In this document: positions 17,701-27,307 of the stretch, one piece after another
Position numbering within the stretch: the stretch's first letter is position 1
Layout: every line of letters begins with the position of its first letter
Translations under genes and position numbers: made by a program
Assembly: GCA_963169325.1 (NCBI GenBank)
Contig: CAUJEY010000050.1
Location: forward strand, 1 to 42,902
Length of the DNA stretch: 42,902 nt
From: Bacteroidota bacterium
GTDB lineage: Bacteria > Bacteroidota > Bacteroidia > Chitinophagales > Saprospiraceae
Direction of reading: 5' to 3'
The notes under the pieces: generated by a model
Told to the model about the DNA's origin: nothing
What the model saw: the letters and a program-made list of their open reading frames with translations, nothing else
Databases searched by the model: none

Positions 17701-18810
17701 ATGAAAACATCCTTTTTTACGGTTCTTTTTTTTGCACTCAACACGGGCATAGCAAGCGGGCAAACCTTGTCTCCGGACACGAATAAATCCATCATTTTTT
17801 TATGCCCGCCCTGCGGCTTGGATTGCGACACGGTTCATTTCCAAAAGCCGGGGCTCTGCCCTACTTGCGGGATGAAACTTTTTGCCTCTTACCCCGGGTT
17901 CGAAAACATACAAGGGGAACATTTGGACAATAGCGATAAAAAAGTGGCGGTTGTGCTGTTCCCGGGTGTCGAAATCATTGATTTTTCAGGCCCTTGGGAG
18001 GTGTTCGGCGCCGCCGGCATGGAAGTTTATTCTGTTGCCGCCAGCGACTCCATCCTCAGTGCGGGTATGGGTTTGAAGATAAAGCCCGATTATTCCTTTG
18101 CGAACGCGCCAGTACCGGATATTATCCTTGTCCCCGGAGGCAATGTTGATCCTTCGGATACGACCGTCGTGAACTGGGTCGTTCGAACGCACCAAAAATC
18201 AGCGCATACCATGTCGGTATGCACAGGCGCATTTTACCTCGCTGCCGGAGGATTGCTGGATAGCCTGACCGCAACAACCAATTACCCCGCCATCGAGGCG
18301 TTAAAGGGGTTTGCACCGAAAACTACCGTGATTGACAAGGTTCGTTTTGTTGATAACGGGCGAATCATCACTTCCGCCGGTTTGTCATCCGGAATGGACG
18401 CGGCTTTTCACCTGGTGTCATTATACCTGGGGAAAGCGCAAACTCAAAAAATAGCAAACGATCTCGAATACGGCTGGGACAACGAAGACCCGTTTGTGCG
18501 CAGCAAATTAGCCGACAAGTATGTGCAGGATTTTTTGAACGTATTTACGCCTTTCGACTACGAAATGACGGAATATAGCGGAAATTGGGATAAATGGCTG
18601 GTGACGGTGCGGATCAAGGCGCCCTTGAGCCAAGAGGAGTTGCTGGAACTTCTGGCCATCCAGTTTGAACAGGTGGCCGGCTGGAAAAAAAGTGGAAAAA
18701 AGAATACCTGGACTTTTGACGGCGACGGCAAAAAGTGGGGGGCATCCTTGCACCATGTTCAACAGGGCAATGACGGTTACTTAGTAACACTTAACATTTC
18801 CGGCTTCTGA
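17701..18810 (+). CDS. Secreted heavy-metal-binding domain fused to DJ-1/PfpI domain
   Basis: 369 residues from the ATG at 17701, with a signal peptide ending near ASGQ21. Residues 31-61 form a zinc-ribbon-like heavy-metal-binding motif with C35, C38, C42, C53 and C56 (KPGLCPTCGMKLF), like the one found in copper efflux proteins. A DJ-1/PfpI domain follows (about 78-270) with D94 in FPGVEIIDFSGPWEVFG and C174-T175 in SVCTGAFYL. The tail to 369 ends in a mixed alpha/beta segment I do not recognise. The fusion directly links metal binding to a Cys-Thr DJ-1 enzyme in the envelope. It is probably co-transcribed with the preceding DJ-1 gene. Confidence 0.9.
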   Translation: MKTSFFTVLFFALNTGIASGQTLSPDTNKSIIFLCPPCGLDCDTVHFQKPGLCPTCGMKLFASYPGFENIQGEHLDNSDKKVAVVLFPGVEIIDFSGPWEVFGAAGMEVYSVAASDSILSAGMGLKIKPDYSFANAPVPDIILVPGGNVDPSDTTVVNWVVRTHQKSAHTMSVCTGAFYLAAGGLLDSLTATTNYPAIEALKGFAPKTTVIDKVRFVDNGRIITSAGLSSGMDAAFHLVSLYLGKAQTQKIANDLEYGWDNEDPFVRSKLADKYVQDFLNVFTPFDYEMTEYSGNWDKWLVTVRIKAPLSQEELLELLAIQFEQVAGWKKSGKKNTWTFDGDGKKWGASLHHVQQGNDGYLVTLNISGF

Positions 18811-19092
18811 TTCTAAGAAGCAGGCCGAAACCGCCATTGCGCCTTTCTTACCGTATACCAGCGAAGTACCTCAAGGCATTTAGCCTGTTGGGCATTTTCT
18901 GCCAGTGCCCCCCCAATAGATTATTGGCGATTGACTTGGTCGTTTATCCTTTTCGCCCACTTTTCAATCAGTTGCAGTTCTCCGACTAATTGCATACTTT
19001 TTTCCGCATTGTTGTAAAAATAAAAATCTGCGTTGATCTGCAAAATCTGCGGGAGACCCAATATTCGTAGCCCGAAGGGCCGGCAAAGCCCC
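18811..19092. other. Convergent intergenic region
   Basis: Between two genes that converge here. It carries the dispersed repeat at 19018-19056; no coding sequence is visible. Confidence 0.6.
19018..19056 (+). repeat. Second copy of the TCTGCGGGAGA dispersed repeat
   Basis: It matches 11072-11110 over 39 bases with one change. It lies 36 bases past the 3' end of the WD40-caspase gene. Here only one arm is clear. Confidence 0.8.
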
Positions 19093-22000
19093 TCACTTCA
19101 TCCCCTCCAAATACTCTCCAAACTGCCCCATCAATTCATCCACCAAATTTTTCACCTGATTGGAAGCGCCGGAAACGGAGAAGGATTTCAACTCGTTCTC
19201 CTGGTCGCTTTGGTAAAAATAGGCGGTGACCTTTACCGTGGCGCCCGTGACTTCGTATTCGCCGTTGAGTGTGTAGTACAACCCGGCCGCTTTGTCCACG
19301 GGCCAAAATGCGAACGGCAGCGTGGGCGCGGCCAGCATTTGTTCGAGTTGTTCGTTGATGGCGTCGGTCAGTTTTAGCGGGTCGGTGCGTTTTTTATTGG
19401 AAAAAGACGATTTGGTAATGATTTTTTTGGCCGTCGGCAACTTCAGCGCCGTGCCGTCTTTGATCTGACCGATAGAAAAATCTTCCATGCCGATCAGTTT
19501 GGGCTCCTGTACTTTTTTCAATTCGCTGGCCAGTTTGGGCACGTCTTCGCGCACTTCGGTGAACAGTTTGCCCACATCCACGTAGCGGTTTTTGTCGAGG
19601 GCGGCTATCTTGGGCATGTTGCGCAACAGGCTGTAGGTAAGCAGACCGTGGCCGAAACGGGGGTCTTCGTAGCTGGATTTATCGGCGGCGCTGCCGGCCA
19701 GCACGAAAAATCCGCCGCGGTCTTTCATACGTTCCAGGGCCCGGCGCTGGTCGCTGTTGAGACTGCCTTTGGCGCCGCTTTCGAGTTGTTTCACCACTTC
19801 GCCGGAGTTGCAGGCGTCGAGGATGAGTATCCTTTTGCGGGCTTTTACGCCGCGAATCCAGGATTGCAGCGAATCCTGCGGAATCGCAAAACTGCGGTTT
19901 TTGGCGTCCTCGAAGTTGAAACTGCTGTTGTCGGCCGTGAGGTAGTAAAACTGCCCGGTGGCGCTGTTTTCCGGCCAGGTGGTACCGTGGCCGGAAAGGT
20001 ACACCAGCAGAATATCTTTGGGCTCGGCCTTAGCGGCAAACTCCGTCAGGGCGGCTTGAATGGCGGCCTTAGTGGGTTTCGTTCCGCCAGCGGCCGTGGT
20101 GAGTAATTTGATGTTCATGCGGGCGCCGAACAAGGCGGCGCCCGACAATTCCAGTACCTCCTTGTATGCAATGGCGTCCTTGTCGGGAAAACGCAGATCA
20201 AGTTCAGTACCCGCGTAATCGGCAGTGCCGATCACCAGCGCGTACAGGGTGTTGGACAGCGCCAGGTCGGATTTGTCGCTCAGGGAGGTCGGTTTGGTCG
20301 GTTTGGGTTTATTGGCATCTCCTTTTTCTTTCGCGCCGTCGGGCGTGTACGCCACGGCGTACGGCTGGCTGGGCAGCCAACCTTCCGCGTTATATAAAAC
20401 AATGGACAAGCGGTTGGGCTGGCCGGCCACGAAATAACCGGCATACGGGCCCAGGTCAATCTCGAACGATTCGAGGCGGCGCGGATTGGCGTCGGGGATA
20501 ATTTCGATATCGCCATCCAGCAGTAATAAGACATCGCCGATGCCGCCGCTGCGTTTTTCGAGCCGCACCCTGATTTTGTCGCCGTCCAACACCGCTTCTT
20601 TCAGCACGGGCGGAAGGGCATTTTCCAGGTTGTCCAGGTCTTCCACTGCGCGCAGGTTGCCTCCGTCAAAACCCATGACCTTGGCAAAAAGCCCGGGTTC
20701 ATAGTAGCGGTCTTTCAGTTGCTCCAGTTCGACCACCTCCAGGCCCGCCGTGAAATACAGCAGGTTCATGGCGCCTTCAGAAGCATCAAAAAGGCCGTCC
20801 GGGGTGATTACCAGCCAGTCTTCGGTACCGACGGCCATCAGGCTTACGATTTCTTTGCCGGTTTCGGTGTCCCAAAGTTTGGCGGTATTGTCGCTGCTGC
20901 CGGTGAGGAGATATTCGCCGAAAGGCGAATACGCTACGGCGCGCACGGCGCTCAAATGGCCTTTGTATTCGCGGATCAGGTTGCCTTTCAGATCGTACTC
21001 CCGCGCGATGTTGTCGGAACAACCGGCGGCGATCGCACGGCCGTCGGAGGAGAAGGCCAGCGACATCACCCGTACCTGTCCCAGCGAAACATGGAATATT
21101 TCCCGGGCATTTTCGTATTGAAATAAACTGATCCCGTGTTCCTCGCCTTCGTTGGTGGCCACGTATTTACCGTCGGACGAGATGATCGCCAGATTGGATG
21201 TTTTACCGTAGCTGCGCACCACTGCGAAGTTATCTACCCGGCGCAGGGTGGCCGGGTGGCCGGCGTTGTCGTAGGGCTGCTCGGGGCCTTCCGTCTTGAA
21301 ATGGGCTACGCTGGGAATCCAGTCGCGCGATATAGCCGACAAGAAGTGTACGCCATCCGGAGCGACTTCGAGGGAGGTGACGTAGTTGGCGGGTATTTTT
21401 TTGTCCCACTCCAGGATCAGTTCGCCATTTTCGTTGCCGCGCCAGCATTGCACATTGCCGTTAAAGTCGCTGGTCAGAAAGTGATCGCCCCCCCAGGCAA
21501 TGGCCGATGTGCTTGAAAATGCCGGCTTGTCATAAGCGTATTCCTCAAAAGAATACAGATCGAGCAGGTATAGCGAGTCGCCCGCGTGGCCGATCAGCAG
21601 GACCGGATCATTGGGGTAAAACGCGACCGGGGCACTGATTGCGCCTTCGCCCGGAAGCGCCCCGGGGTTGGCGGTCAGCGGGGCTGCATCGCCGGTCACG
21701 GCATCCCAAAGGCGGAGGTGTTTTCCTTCGCCACCGGTGACGAGGAACAGGGAGTCGGGCGAAAACGGCGAAAACCCAACGCTGGTGACCGGAGAGGCCG
21801 AGTTGGTGTAGGTGCGCAGCAGTTTGCCTTCCAGGTCGTACAACAGGGCGCCTTTATCGAGCGGACCGACCAGCAGCGAACGGCTGTCGGGGGTGAAAAT
21901 AATCTCGTTTGCCCAGCGCAATTCGAGGTTTCGGATGAGGTTGCCCCGGGCGTCCCAGAGTTTAGTCACCAGATCGTCGGGTCCGGCCGTGGCGATGTAT

Positions 22001-22770
22001 TTGCCATCGGGCGAAATGGCGACGCTGCGCACGATCGTGGTGTGCGGTCCCATACGTTTGACCTCGCCGTCGGTCATACTCCACAGAACAGCCATTTTGT
22101 CCTCGCCGCCCGACACGAAGTACTGCTCGTCGGGCGTGAACTCCAGGGAAAGCACCGGTTTTTGTTCATGCCCGTCGAGGACATGCACAAGGGTGCCGTC
22201 GTTCTGATACACGCGAATGATGCCGGCGTCGTCGCAGGAAGCCAGATATTGCCCGCTTCGCGAAAACGCGACTTCCCGGATGGGGGCTTCCCCACCTTTA
22301 AATTCCTGAACGAGTTTGCCGGCGAAGTCGTACAGGTGCAGATTTCCACCGCAATCGCCTGCCAGAATGTGTTGATTGTCGGGCGCAAAACAGGCGTCTT
22401 GCAAGCAGGAAGCGACATCGGCCATGCCTTCGGACAGTACACGCAATTCATTGCCCTCGTTGTCCCACAGGTGCAGGGCCCAGGTGTTGGTTTCCAGGGT
22501 GAGCATGTATTTGCCGTCGGCGGAAAATTCTGCATCCAGCAGGTCGTTGTGGTGCCCGTCCATAATTTTCAGCAACCGGCCTTCGGTGCTCCAAAGCAGT
22601 ACGGTGTTGTCGAGATACCCGGCGCAAGTGAGCACGTATTTGCCGTCGGGCGAACACGCCAAAGCCCGCACGTAGGCGGCGTGGCTCATGGGCGGGATGA
22701 GTTGTGGTTTTTGGGCAGGAAGGGTGTTTGCCAGGAAAAGCAGGAGAAGCAGGGAAAAACAGTTTTTCAT
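19093..22770 (-). CDS. Secreted WD40-repeat protein with caspase-like (C14) protease domain
   Basis: 1225 residues with a signal peptide (MKNCFSLLLLLFLANTLPAQ). Residues 25-680 hold many WD40 units (YVRALACSPDGKYVLTCAG; VRAVAYSPFGEYLLTGSSD), enough for two propellers. A caspase/metacaspase-type domain spans about 845-1095. It has catalytic H928 in LVYLSGHGTTW and C987 in RILILDACNSGE, both intact, plus LYALVIGTADY at its start. The C-terminal 110 residues (YYTLNGEYEVTGATVKVTAY) look like a FlgO/TolB-type small alpha/beta domain. Metacaspase relatives cleave after Arg or Lys. No T9SS domain is present, so it is probably periplasmic. It is divergent from the M1 peptidase gene across a 226-base gap. 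Confidence 0.93.
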   Translation of the reverse strand: MKNCFSLLLLLFLANTLPAQKPQLIPPMSHAAYVRALACSPDGKYVLTCAGYLDNTVLLWSTEGRLLKIMDGHHNDLLDAEFSADGKYMLTLETNTWALHLWDNEGNELRVLSEGMADVASCLQDACFAPDNQHILAGDCGGNLHLYDFAGKLVQEFKGGEAPIREVAFSRSGQYLASCDDAGIIRVYQNDGTLVHVLDGHEQKPVLSLEFTPDEQYFVSGGEDKMAVLWSMTDGEVKRMGPHTTIVRSVAISPDGKYIATAGPDDLVTKLWDARGNLIRNLELRWANEIIFTPDSRSLLVGPLDKGALLYDLEGKLLRTYTNSASPVTSVGFSPFSPDSLFLVTGGEGKHLRLWDAVTGDAAPLTANPGALPGEGAISAPVAFYPNDPVLLIGHAGDSLYLLDLYSFEEYAYDKPAFSSTSAIAWGGDHFLTSDFNGNVQCWRGNENGELILEWDKKIPANYVTSLEVAPDGVHFLSAISRDWIPSVAHFKTEGPEQPYDNAGHPATLRRVDNFAVVRSYGKTSNLAIISSDGKYVATNEGEEHGISLFQYENAREIFHVSLGQVRVMSLAFSSDGRAIAAGCSDNIAREYDLKGNLIREYKGHLSAVRAVAYSPFGEYLLTGSSDNTAKLWDTETGKEIVSLMAVGTEDWLVITPDGLFDASEGAMNLLYFTAGLEVVELEQLKDRYYEPGLFAKVMGFDGGNLRAVEDLDNLENALPPVLKEAVLDGDKIRVRLEKRSGGIGDVLLLLDGDIEIIPDANPRRLESFEIDLGPYAGYFVAGQPNRLSIVLYNAEGWLPSQPYAVAYTPDGAKEKGDANKPKPTKPTSLSDKSDLALSNTLYALVIGTADYAGTELDLRFPDKDAIAYKEVLELSGAALFGARMNIKLLTTAAGGTKPTKAAIQAALTEFAAKAEPKDILLVYLSGHGTTWPENSATGQFYYLTADNSSFNFEDAKNRSFAIPQDSLQSWIRGVKARKRILILDACNSGEVVKQLESGAKGSLNSDQRRALERMKDRGGFFVLAGSAADKSSYEDPRFGHGLLTYSLLRNMPKIAALDKNRYVDVGKLFTEVREDVPKLASELKKVQEPKLIGMEDFSIGQIKDGTALKLPTAKKIITKSSFSNKKRTDPLKLTDAINEQLEQMLAAPTLPFAFWPVDKAAGLYYTLNGEYEVTGATVKVTAYFYQSDQENELKSFSVSGASNQVKNLVDELMGQFGEYLEGMK

Positions 22771-22996
22771 ACGTGGTGTTTTTAAAACTCCCGGCGCCGG
22801 AAAGCGTCGTTATGGGCATAAAAATTTAAATGGCGTCCGGAGGCTGCCAAATTAATACCTTTATTGAACTGTCGTTATCAGCGCGTGTTGAAAAAGTAAT
22901 CCCGCCGTGTTTCGGCTTGTATTTCGCGATAGCGGCCACAAACCCCGCAATTCTCCTTTTCTTTGCCTTGCTATCTTTTTTACCAAAAAAAACAAG

Positions 22997-25006
22997 ATGG
23001 ACGTCCGTTTTCGCCTGTTATCCGCTCTTTTCCTGCTCTTTCTTGCTGCGCAAAAAGGACCCGCCCAATGCGACCCTTTTTTCCGGCAACCGCTGAGCCC
23101 CCGGCCGGCGAATTACGATATACACGTAACACTCGACGACCGGAGCAAAACCATCGACGCCACACAAACTATCCGCTACACCAACCAGACACCGGCGCCC
23201 ATCCACGAACTGCGGTTTTACCTGTACCTCAATGCCTTTAAAAACACGGAATCCACGTTTTTGCGGGGAACCGCCAAAATATTCGGGCAAAATTTTGCCA
23301 CCCGGAAACCCGATGAATGGGGCTGGCTGGATATTCAAAAAATAGCGCGTGAAAGCAGCGGCGGTGCGGCCGATTTAACGGCAAACATGCACTTCGTTCA
23401 ACCCGACGACGGCAATACCGCCGATCAAACGGTGCTCGCCGTGCCGCTCGACAACCCCTTACTGCCCGGCGAAACTGCCGTGTTGCACCTGAAATGGCGC
23501 GCTAAAATGCCCAAAACCATCGCCCGCGCCGGGTATAGCAAAGATTTTTACCTGTTTTGCCACTGGTTTCCGCAGCTGGGTGTTTTTGAACAAAACAACG
23601 CCGGCGTCTGGGACTGGAACTGCCACCAGTTTTTCCGCCAAACGGAGTTTTACGCCGATTTCGGCGTGTACGACGTGCATATCACGACGGACGACAAATT
23701 TGTGGTGGGCGCCTCGGGGTGCCTGGTGAACGAAAAAAAGAACGGCAACGGCACCACTACCCGGCATTACCACGTGGAAGATGTGATTGATTTTGCCTGG
23801 TCGGTTTATCCGCATTTCCAGGTGCAGGAAGACCGCTGGCAGAACGTGCAAATCCGCCTGCTCCTTCCACCGGAACACGCCGACCTGGGGCCGCGCTACC
23901 TGCACGCCCTGAAATTCGCCCTCGAATACCTGGACAAACACGTCGGGAAGTACCCCTACGCCAGTATCACGGTGGTGGACCCGCCGTTTCACGGGCTGCG
24001 TTCCGGGCTGATGGAATACCCCACGCTCATCACCGCCGGCACGTTTTACGGGATGCCGGAAAATATCCGCACCATGGAATCGCTCGTGGTGCATGAGTTT
24101 GTGCATCAGTATTTTATGGGCATGGTCGCGTCCAACGAAAAAGAGGAAGCCTGGCTCGACGAAGGTTTTGTCACCTATTTTGAAGACCGGATCATCGATG
24201 CCGCCTACGGCGAAAAACAGGCACTCGTAGATGTGTTCGGGTACCGTTTCGACAACCGCGAACTCACCCGGCTGGAGTACACCACCATGCGCAACCCGCG
24301 CGAGGGTACGGTGGCGCGACCGGGCTGGCTTTTTTCGGAATCGAATTTCAAATCCCTGATTTACAGCAAAACCGCCACGAGCCTCCGCACGGTGCATGCG
24401 CTCGTCGGCGAAGCCAAAATGGACCAAATCCTCCGGTCGTACTTCGAGCGCTGGAAATTCAGGCATCCGCGCGGCAGCGATTTTATGGCGCATTTGGAAG
24501 CGGAATTAATGACCGGCCCCGACACCGTATTTGCCCGGCAGGTGCTGCATTTGTTTGAAAAAAGCATCTACGGCGCGGTGGTGCTGGATTATTCGGTTAC
24601 GCGTATCACCAATGAGGAGTTGTTTGCACCGCTGGGCGTTTTTGGAGAAAAAGAGGCCGGTTTTACCTACAAAAACGGCGACGGACAACGGCCTTTTCGT
24701 TCAAAAGTGGAGGTGCAACGCAAAGGGGACTGGGTTTTCCCGGTGGAAATACTGGTGACATTTGAAGACGGCAGCACCCAAACACTCTATTGGCCGGGCG
24801 TGGAAGGCCGGCATGTTTTTGAATTTTCAGGCCCGCTGAAAGTAATTTCGGTGCAGATAGACCCGCAACAGAAACTCGGCCTCGACGTAGACTTGAACAA
24901 CAACAGTCTTACGCTGCAACCCGAATCTGCCCCCCTCTGGAAATACGCGGCCAAAGCGGTTTTTTGGATTCAAAATTTAATGCAGGCGGTGAGTTTTTTG
25001 GTGTAA
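22997..25006 (+). CDS. M1-family zinc metallopeptidase, secreted
   Basis: 669 residues. The ATG at 22997 gives a signal peptide (MDVRFRLLSALFLLFLAAQKGPAQ); upstream in-frame codons read through non-signal residues. The N-terminal beta domain is aminopeptidase-N-like. The zinc site is H366-E-x-x-H370 (VVHEFVHQYF) with E389 18 residues on (AWLDEG). The exopeptidase loop reads GLMEY (337-341) in place of GAMEN, so free-amine recognition may differ. A C-terminal helical region follows. It is expected to cleave peptides in the periplasm or outside the cell. The intergenic gap is shared with the divergent WD40-caspase gene, so co-regulation is possible. Confidence 0.92.
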   Translation: MDVRFRLLSALFLLFLAAQKGPAQCDPFFRQPLSPRPANYDIHVTLDDRSKTIDATQTIRYTNQTPAPIHELRFYLYLNAFKNTESTFLRGTAKIFGQNFATRKPDEWGWLDIQKIARESSGGAADLTANMHFVQPDDGNTADQTVLAVPLDNPLLPGETAVLHLKWRAKMPKTIARAGYSKDFYLFCHWFPQLGVFEQNNAGVWDWNCHQFFRQTEFYADFGVYDVHITTDDKFVVGASGCLVNEKKNGNGTTTRHYHVEDVIDFAWSVYPHFQVQEDRWQNVQIRLLLPPEHADLGPRYLHALKFALEYLDKHVGKYPYASITVVDPPFHGLRSGLMEYPTLITAGTFYGMPENIRTMESLVVHEFVHQYFMGMVASNEKEEAWLDEGFVTYFEDRIIDAAYGEKQALVDVFGYRFDNRELTRLEYTTMRNPREGTVARPGWLFSESNFKSLIYSKTATSLRTVHALVGEAKMDQILRSYFERWKFRHPRGSDFMAHLEAELMTGPDTVFARQVLHLFEKSIYGAVVLDYSVTRITNEELFAPLGVFGEKEAGFTYKNGDGQRPFRSKVEVQRKGDWVFPVEILVTFEDGSTQTLYWPGVEGRHVFEFSGPLKVISVQIDPQQKLGLDVDLNNNSLTLQPESAPLWKYAAKAVFWIQNLMQAVSFLV

Positions 25007-25097
25007 ACCGTGCAGGCCGAAAATTATCTCCGCTTAACCTGATAACCTTTTCTCTATTCCGGATTAATAGCCTATACCTAACCTATTACTTCTGAAT

Positions 25098-27278
25098 ATG
25101 GGAATCGACACTAAATTTATCCACCCGGAGAAATTTATCAAGGACAAAGACTCCGGGCTGAAATGCCTGCGGAGCGTAGCGCGTCATCACGGAAAAGTCA
25201 CTTCGCTGCAAACCCTGCGCGCCAACGACAAATCGGGGCAGGGCTCGGAAACCTTGCGCGGCCTGGCCGAAATCGGAGAAAGTATCGGTTTTCGCGCCCG
25301 TTGTGTGGAGATGAATTTCGTTCAACTCAAGCGCACGCCTTTGCCCTGTATCATCAAATGGAACGGACATGGTTTTGTGTGGGTCAGCGCGATCGTGCAG
25401 AATCAAATTGCCATTGGTACGGACAAGGAAACGATCACCGTTTCGGCGACGGAGTTTTTCAAAAACTGGCTGGGCGACGAGCGTCAGGAGGGCCTGGTAT
25501 TGCTGTTGGAGCCGACGCCGGTTTTTTATAAAGAACAGGAAGAGGAAGTCGCGCAGGGCTTAACGCCCTTGTTTAAATATTTGAAAAAACACCCCCGGCT
25601 CGTACGTCAGTTGCTCATCGCCATCTTTTTGGGCACCCTGCTGAAACTCACGCCGCCTTTTCTGACCCAATCCATTGTGGATGTGGGGATTATCAACGGC
25701 AACCTCGATTTCATCTACATCATTCTCGCAGCCCAGCTGATGCTGATGCTGGGTCGCAATTCGATGGAAGCCATCCGGGGCTGGTTGCTGTTATATGTCA
25801 GTTCGCGGGTCAGCATTTCGCTGCTTACCGATTTTGTAGCCAAAATCATGCGTTTGCCGGTCGCTTTTTTCAGCGAAAAAGCCCTTGGCGATGTGATGCA
25901 GCGGGTAGAGGATCAAAAACGCGTCGAACTGTTTCTTTCCACCCAACTGGCGCCTATTCTTTTTGCCGCGGTTAACATTTTTATTTACACCATCATTTTT
26001 GCCATTTTCGGCGGCGTTATTTTCGGTATTTTCCTGGTTGCCACGGTGTTGTATATTGTTTGGGTGAGTATTTTTATGAAAAAAAGAAGCCGCATCGACA
26101 GTGCGCGTTTTGAGACGTCGGCCCAGGAGCGCAATAAACTATTGCAAATTGTGCAGGGCATGCCCGACATCAAAATGGCCAATGCGGAAATGCCGAAACG
26201 CTGGGATTGGGAGCAGTTGCGGGCAAAAGTGTTCCGGCAGAACGTGCGGATGCTCTCCATCGCGCAGATGCAACAAATCGGCGGCCTCATCATCAATGAG
26301 AGCAAGAACATCGTGATCACGTTCCTGTCGGCCAAAGCCGTGCTCGATGGCGACCTTTCGCTCGGCGCCATGCTGGCGATTCAGCAAATGCTGGGGCAAA
26401 CCAATGGTACGATCGAACAAATCGTCGTGTTCATGCAGCAATGGCAGGATGCCCGGCTGAGTATGGACCGCATGAACGACATTCACCGGCTGCCCGACGA
26501 AGAGACCAACCATTTCAGCAAATCACACCACCTGCCCGCCGACCGCGGTATCGCCCTCCGGAACGTCAGTTTTCAATACCCGAACGCATCGGCCACGGCC
26601 TTGCGCGACGTGCAACTGTACATCCCGCACGGAAAAACCACGGCCATCGTGGGCTCCAGCGGCAGCGGGAAAACGACTTTGCTGAAAATGTTGCTCAAAT
26701 ACTACGAACCCAGTCATGGCGAAATCGCGGTAGGCAACACGGATTTGCGCAACCTCGCCAACCAAACCTGGCGCAGCCAATGCGGGGTGGTTAGTCAGGA
26801 AGGGTTCATTTTTTCCGATACGATCCTTCAAAATATCACCCTGGGCGATGACGATGTGGATATCAAACGGCTCCATATAGCGGCCCGCACCGCCAACATT
26901 CACGATTTCATCGAGTCGTTGCCCATGGGCTACCACACCCTTGTCGGCGGCGAGAACGGCCCCATGAGTCAGGGACAAAAACAACGGCTGCTCATTGCCC
27001 GCGCCGTGTATAAAGACCCCGAGTTTTTGTTTTTCGATGAAGGAACCAATGCTTTGGACAGCCAAAACCAGCAAATTATTATGCAGAATCTCCGCCGGTA
27101 TTTTCAGGGCCGCACCTCCGTCATCGTAGCGCACCGCCTCAATACGATCCGCCATGCCGATCAGATTGTGGTGATCGAGCAGGGACAAATTATAGAAAAA
27201 GGCTCGCACGACGAACTGGTTGCCCTCCGGGGCCGGTATTATGAGTTGCTCACCACGCAACTGGAAATGGCCGCCTGA
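25098..27278 (+). CDS. ABC exporter with degenerate C39-like domain
   Basis: 726 residues. The C39-like domain (1-145) has DSGLKCL where active peptidases have DCGxxCL: the catalytic Cys position is S19 (codon 25152-25154). H in NGHGFVWV is kept. It therefore probably binds, rather than cuts, its cargo, as in HlyB. The membrane domain spans about 155-440. The nucleotide-binding domain has Walker A GSSGSGKTT (from 519), signature MSQGQ (623-627, instead of LSGGQ) and Walker B FLFFDEG (D647, E648). Together with the HlyD-type adaptor 29 bases downstream it forms the inner-membrane part of a type I secretion machine. No cargo gene or outer-membrane TolC is adjacent. Confidence 0.93.
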   Translation: MGIDTKFIHPEKFIKDKDSGLKCLRSVARHHGKVTSLQTLRANDKSGQGSETLRGLAEIGESIGFRARCVEMNFVQLKRTPLPCIIKWNGHGFVWVSAIVQNQIAIGTDKETITVSATEFFKNWLGDERQEGLVLLLEPTPVFYKEQEEEVAQGLTPLFKYLKKHPRLVRQLLIAIFLGTLLKLTPPFLTQSIVDVGIINGNLDFIYIILAAQLMLMLGRNSMEAIRGWLLLYVSSRVSISLLTDFVAKIMRLPVAFFSEKALGDVMQRVEDQKRVELFLSTQLAPILFAAVNIFIYTIIFAIFGGVIFGIFLVATVLYIVWVSIFMKKRSRIDSARFETSAQERNKLLQIVQGMPDIKMANAEMPKRWDWEQLRAKVFRQNVRMLSIAQMQQIGGLIINESKNIVITFLSAKAVLDGDLSLGAMLAIQQMLGQTNGTIEQIVVFMQQWQDARLSMDRMNDIHRLPDEETNHFSKSHHLPADRGIALRNVSFQYPNASATALRDVQLYIPHGKTTAIVGSSGSGKTTLLKMLLKYYEPSHGEIAVGNTDLRNLANQTWRSQCGVVSQEGFIFSDTILQNITLGDDDVDIKRLHIAARTANIHDFIESLPMGYHTLVGGENGPMSQGQKQRLLIARAVYKDPEFLFFDEGTNALDSQNQQIIMQNLRRYFQGRTSVIVAHRLNTIRHADQIVVIEQGQIIEKGSHDELVALRGRYYELLTTQLEMAA

Positions 27279-27307
27279 CATTTATCACCCAACAACAAAC
27301 TTTTACC

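Noticed and set aside
21586-22785. 399-codon forward frame opposite the WD40-caspase gene
   Set aside because: It mirrors the strongly supported minus-strand gene, has no domain or signal, and results from GC-biased codon use.
23459-24493. 344-codon minus frame inside the M1 peptidase gene
   Set aside because: Antisense shadow of a gene with an intact HExxH-E site.
25098-25530. Active C39 bacteriocin-processing peptidase
   Set aside because: The catalytic Cys position is Ser (S19), and no leader-peptide substrate gene is adjacent.
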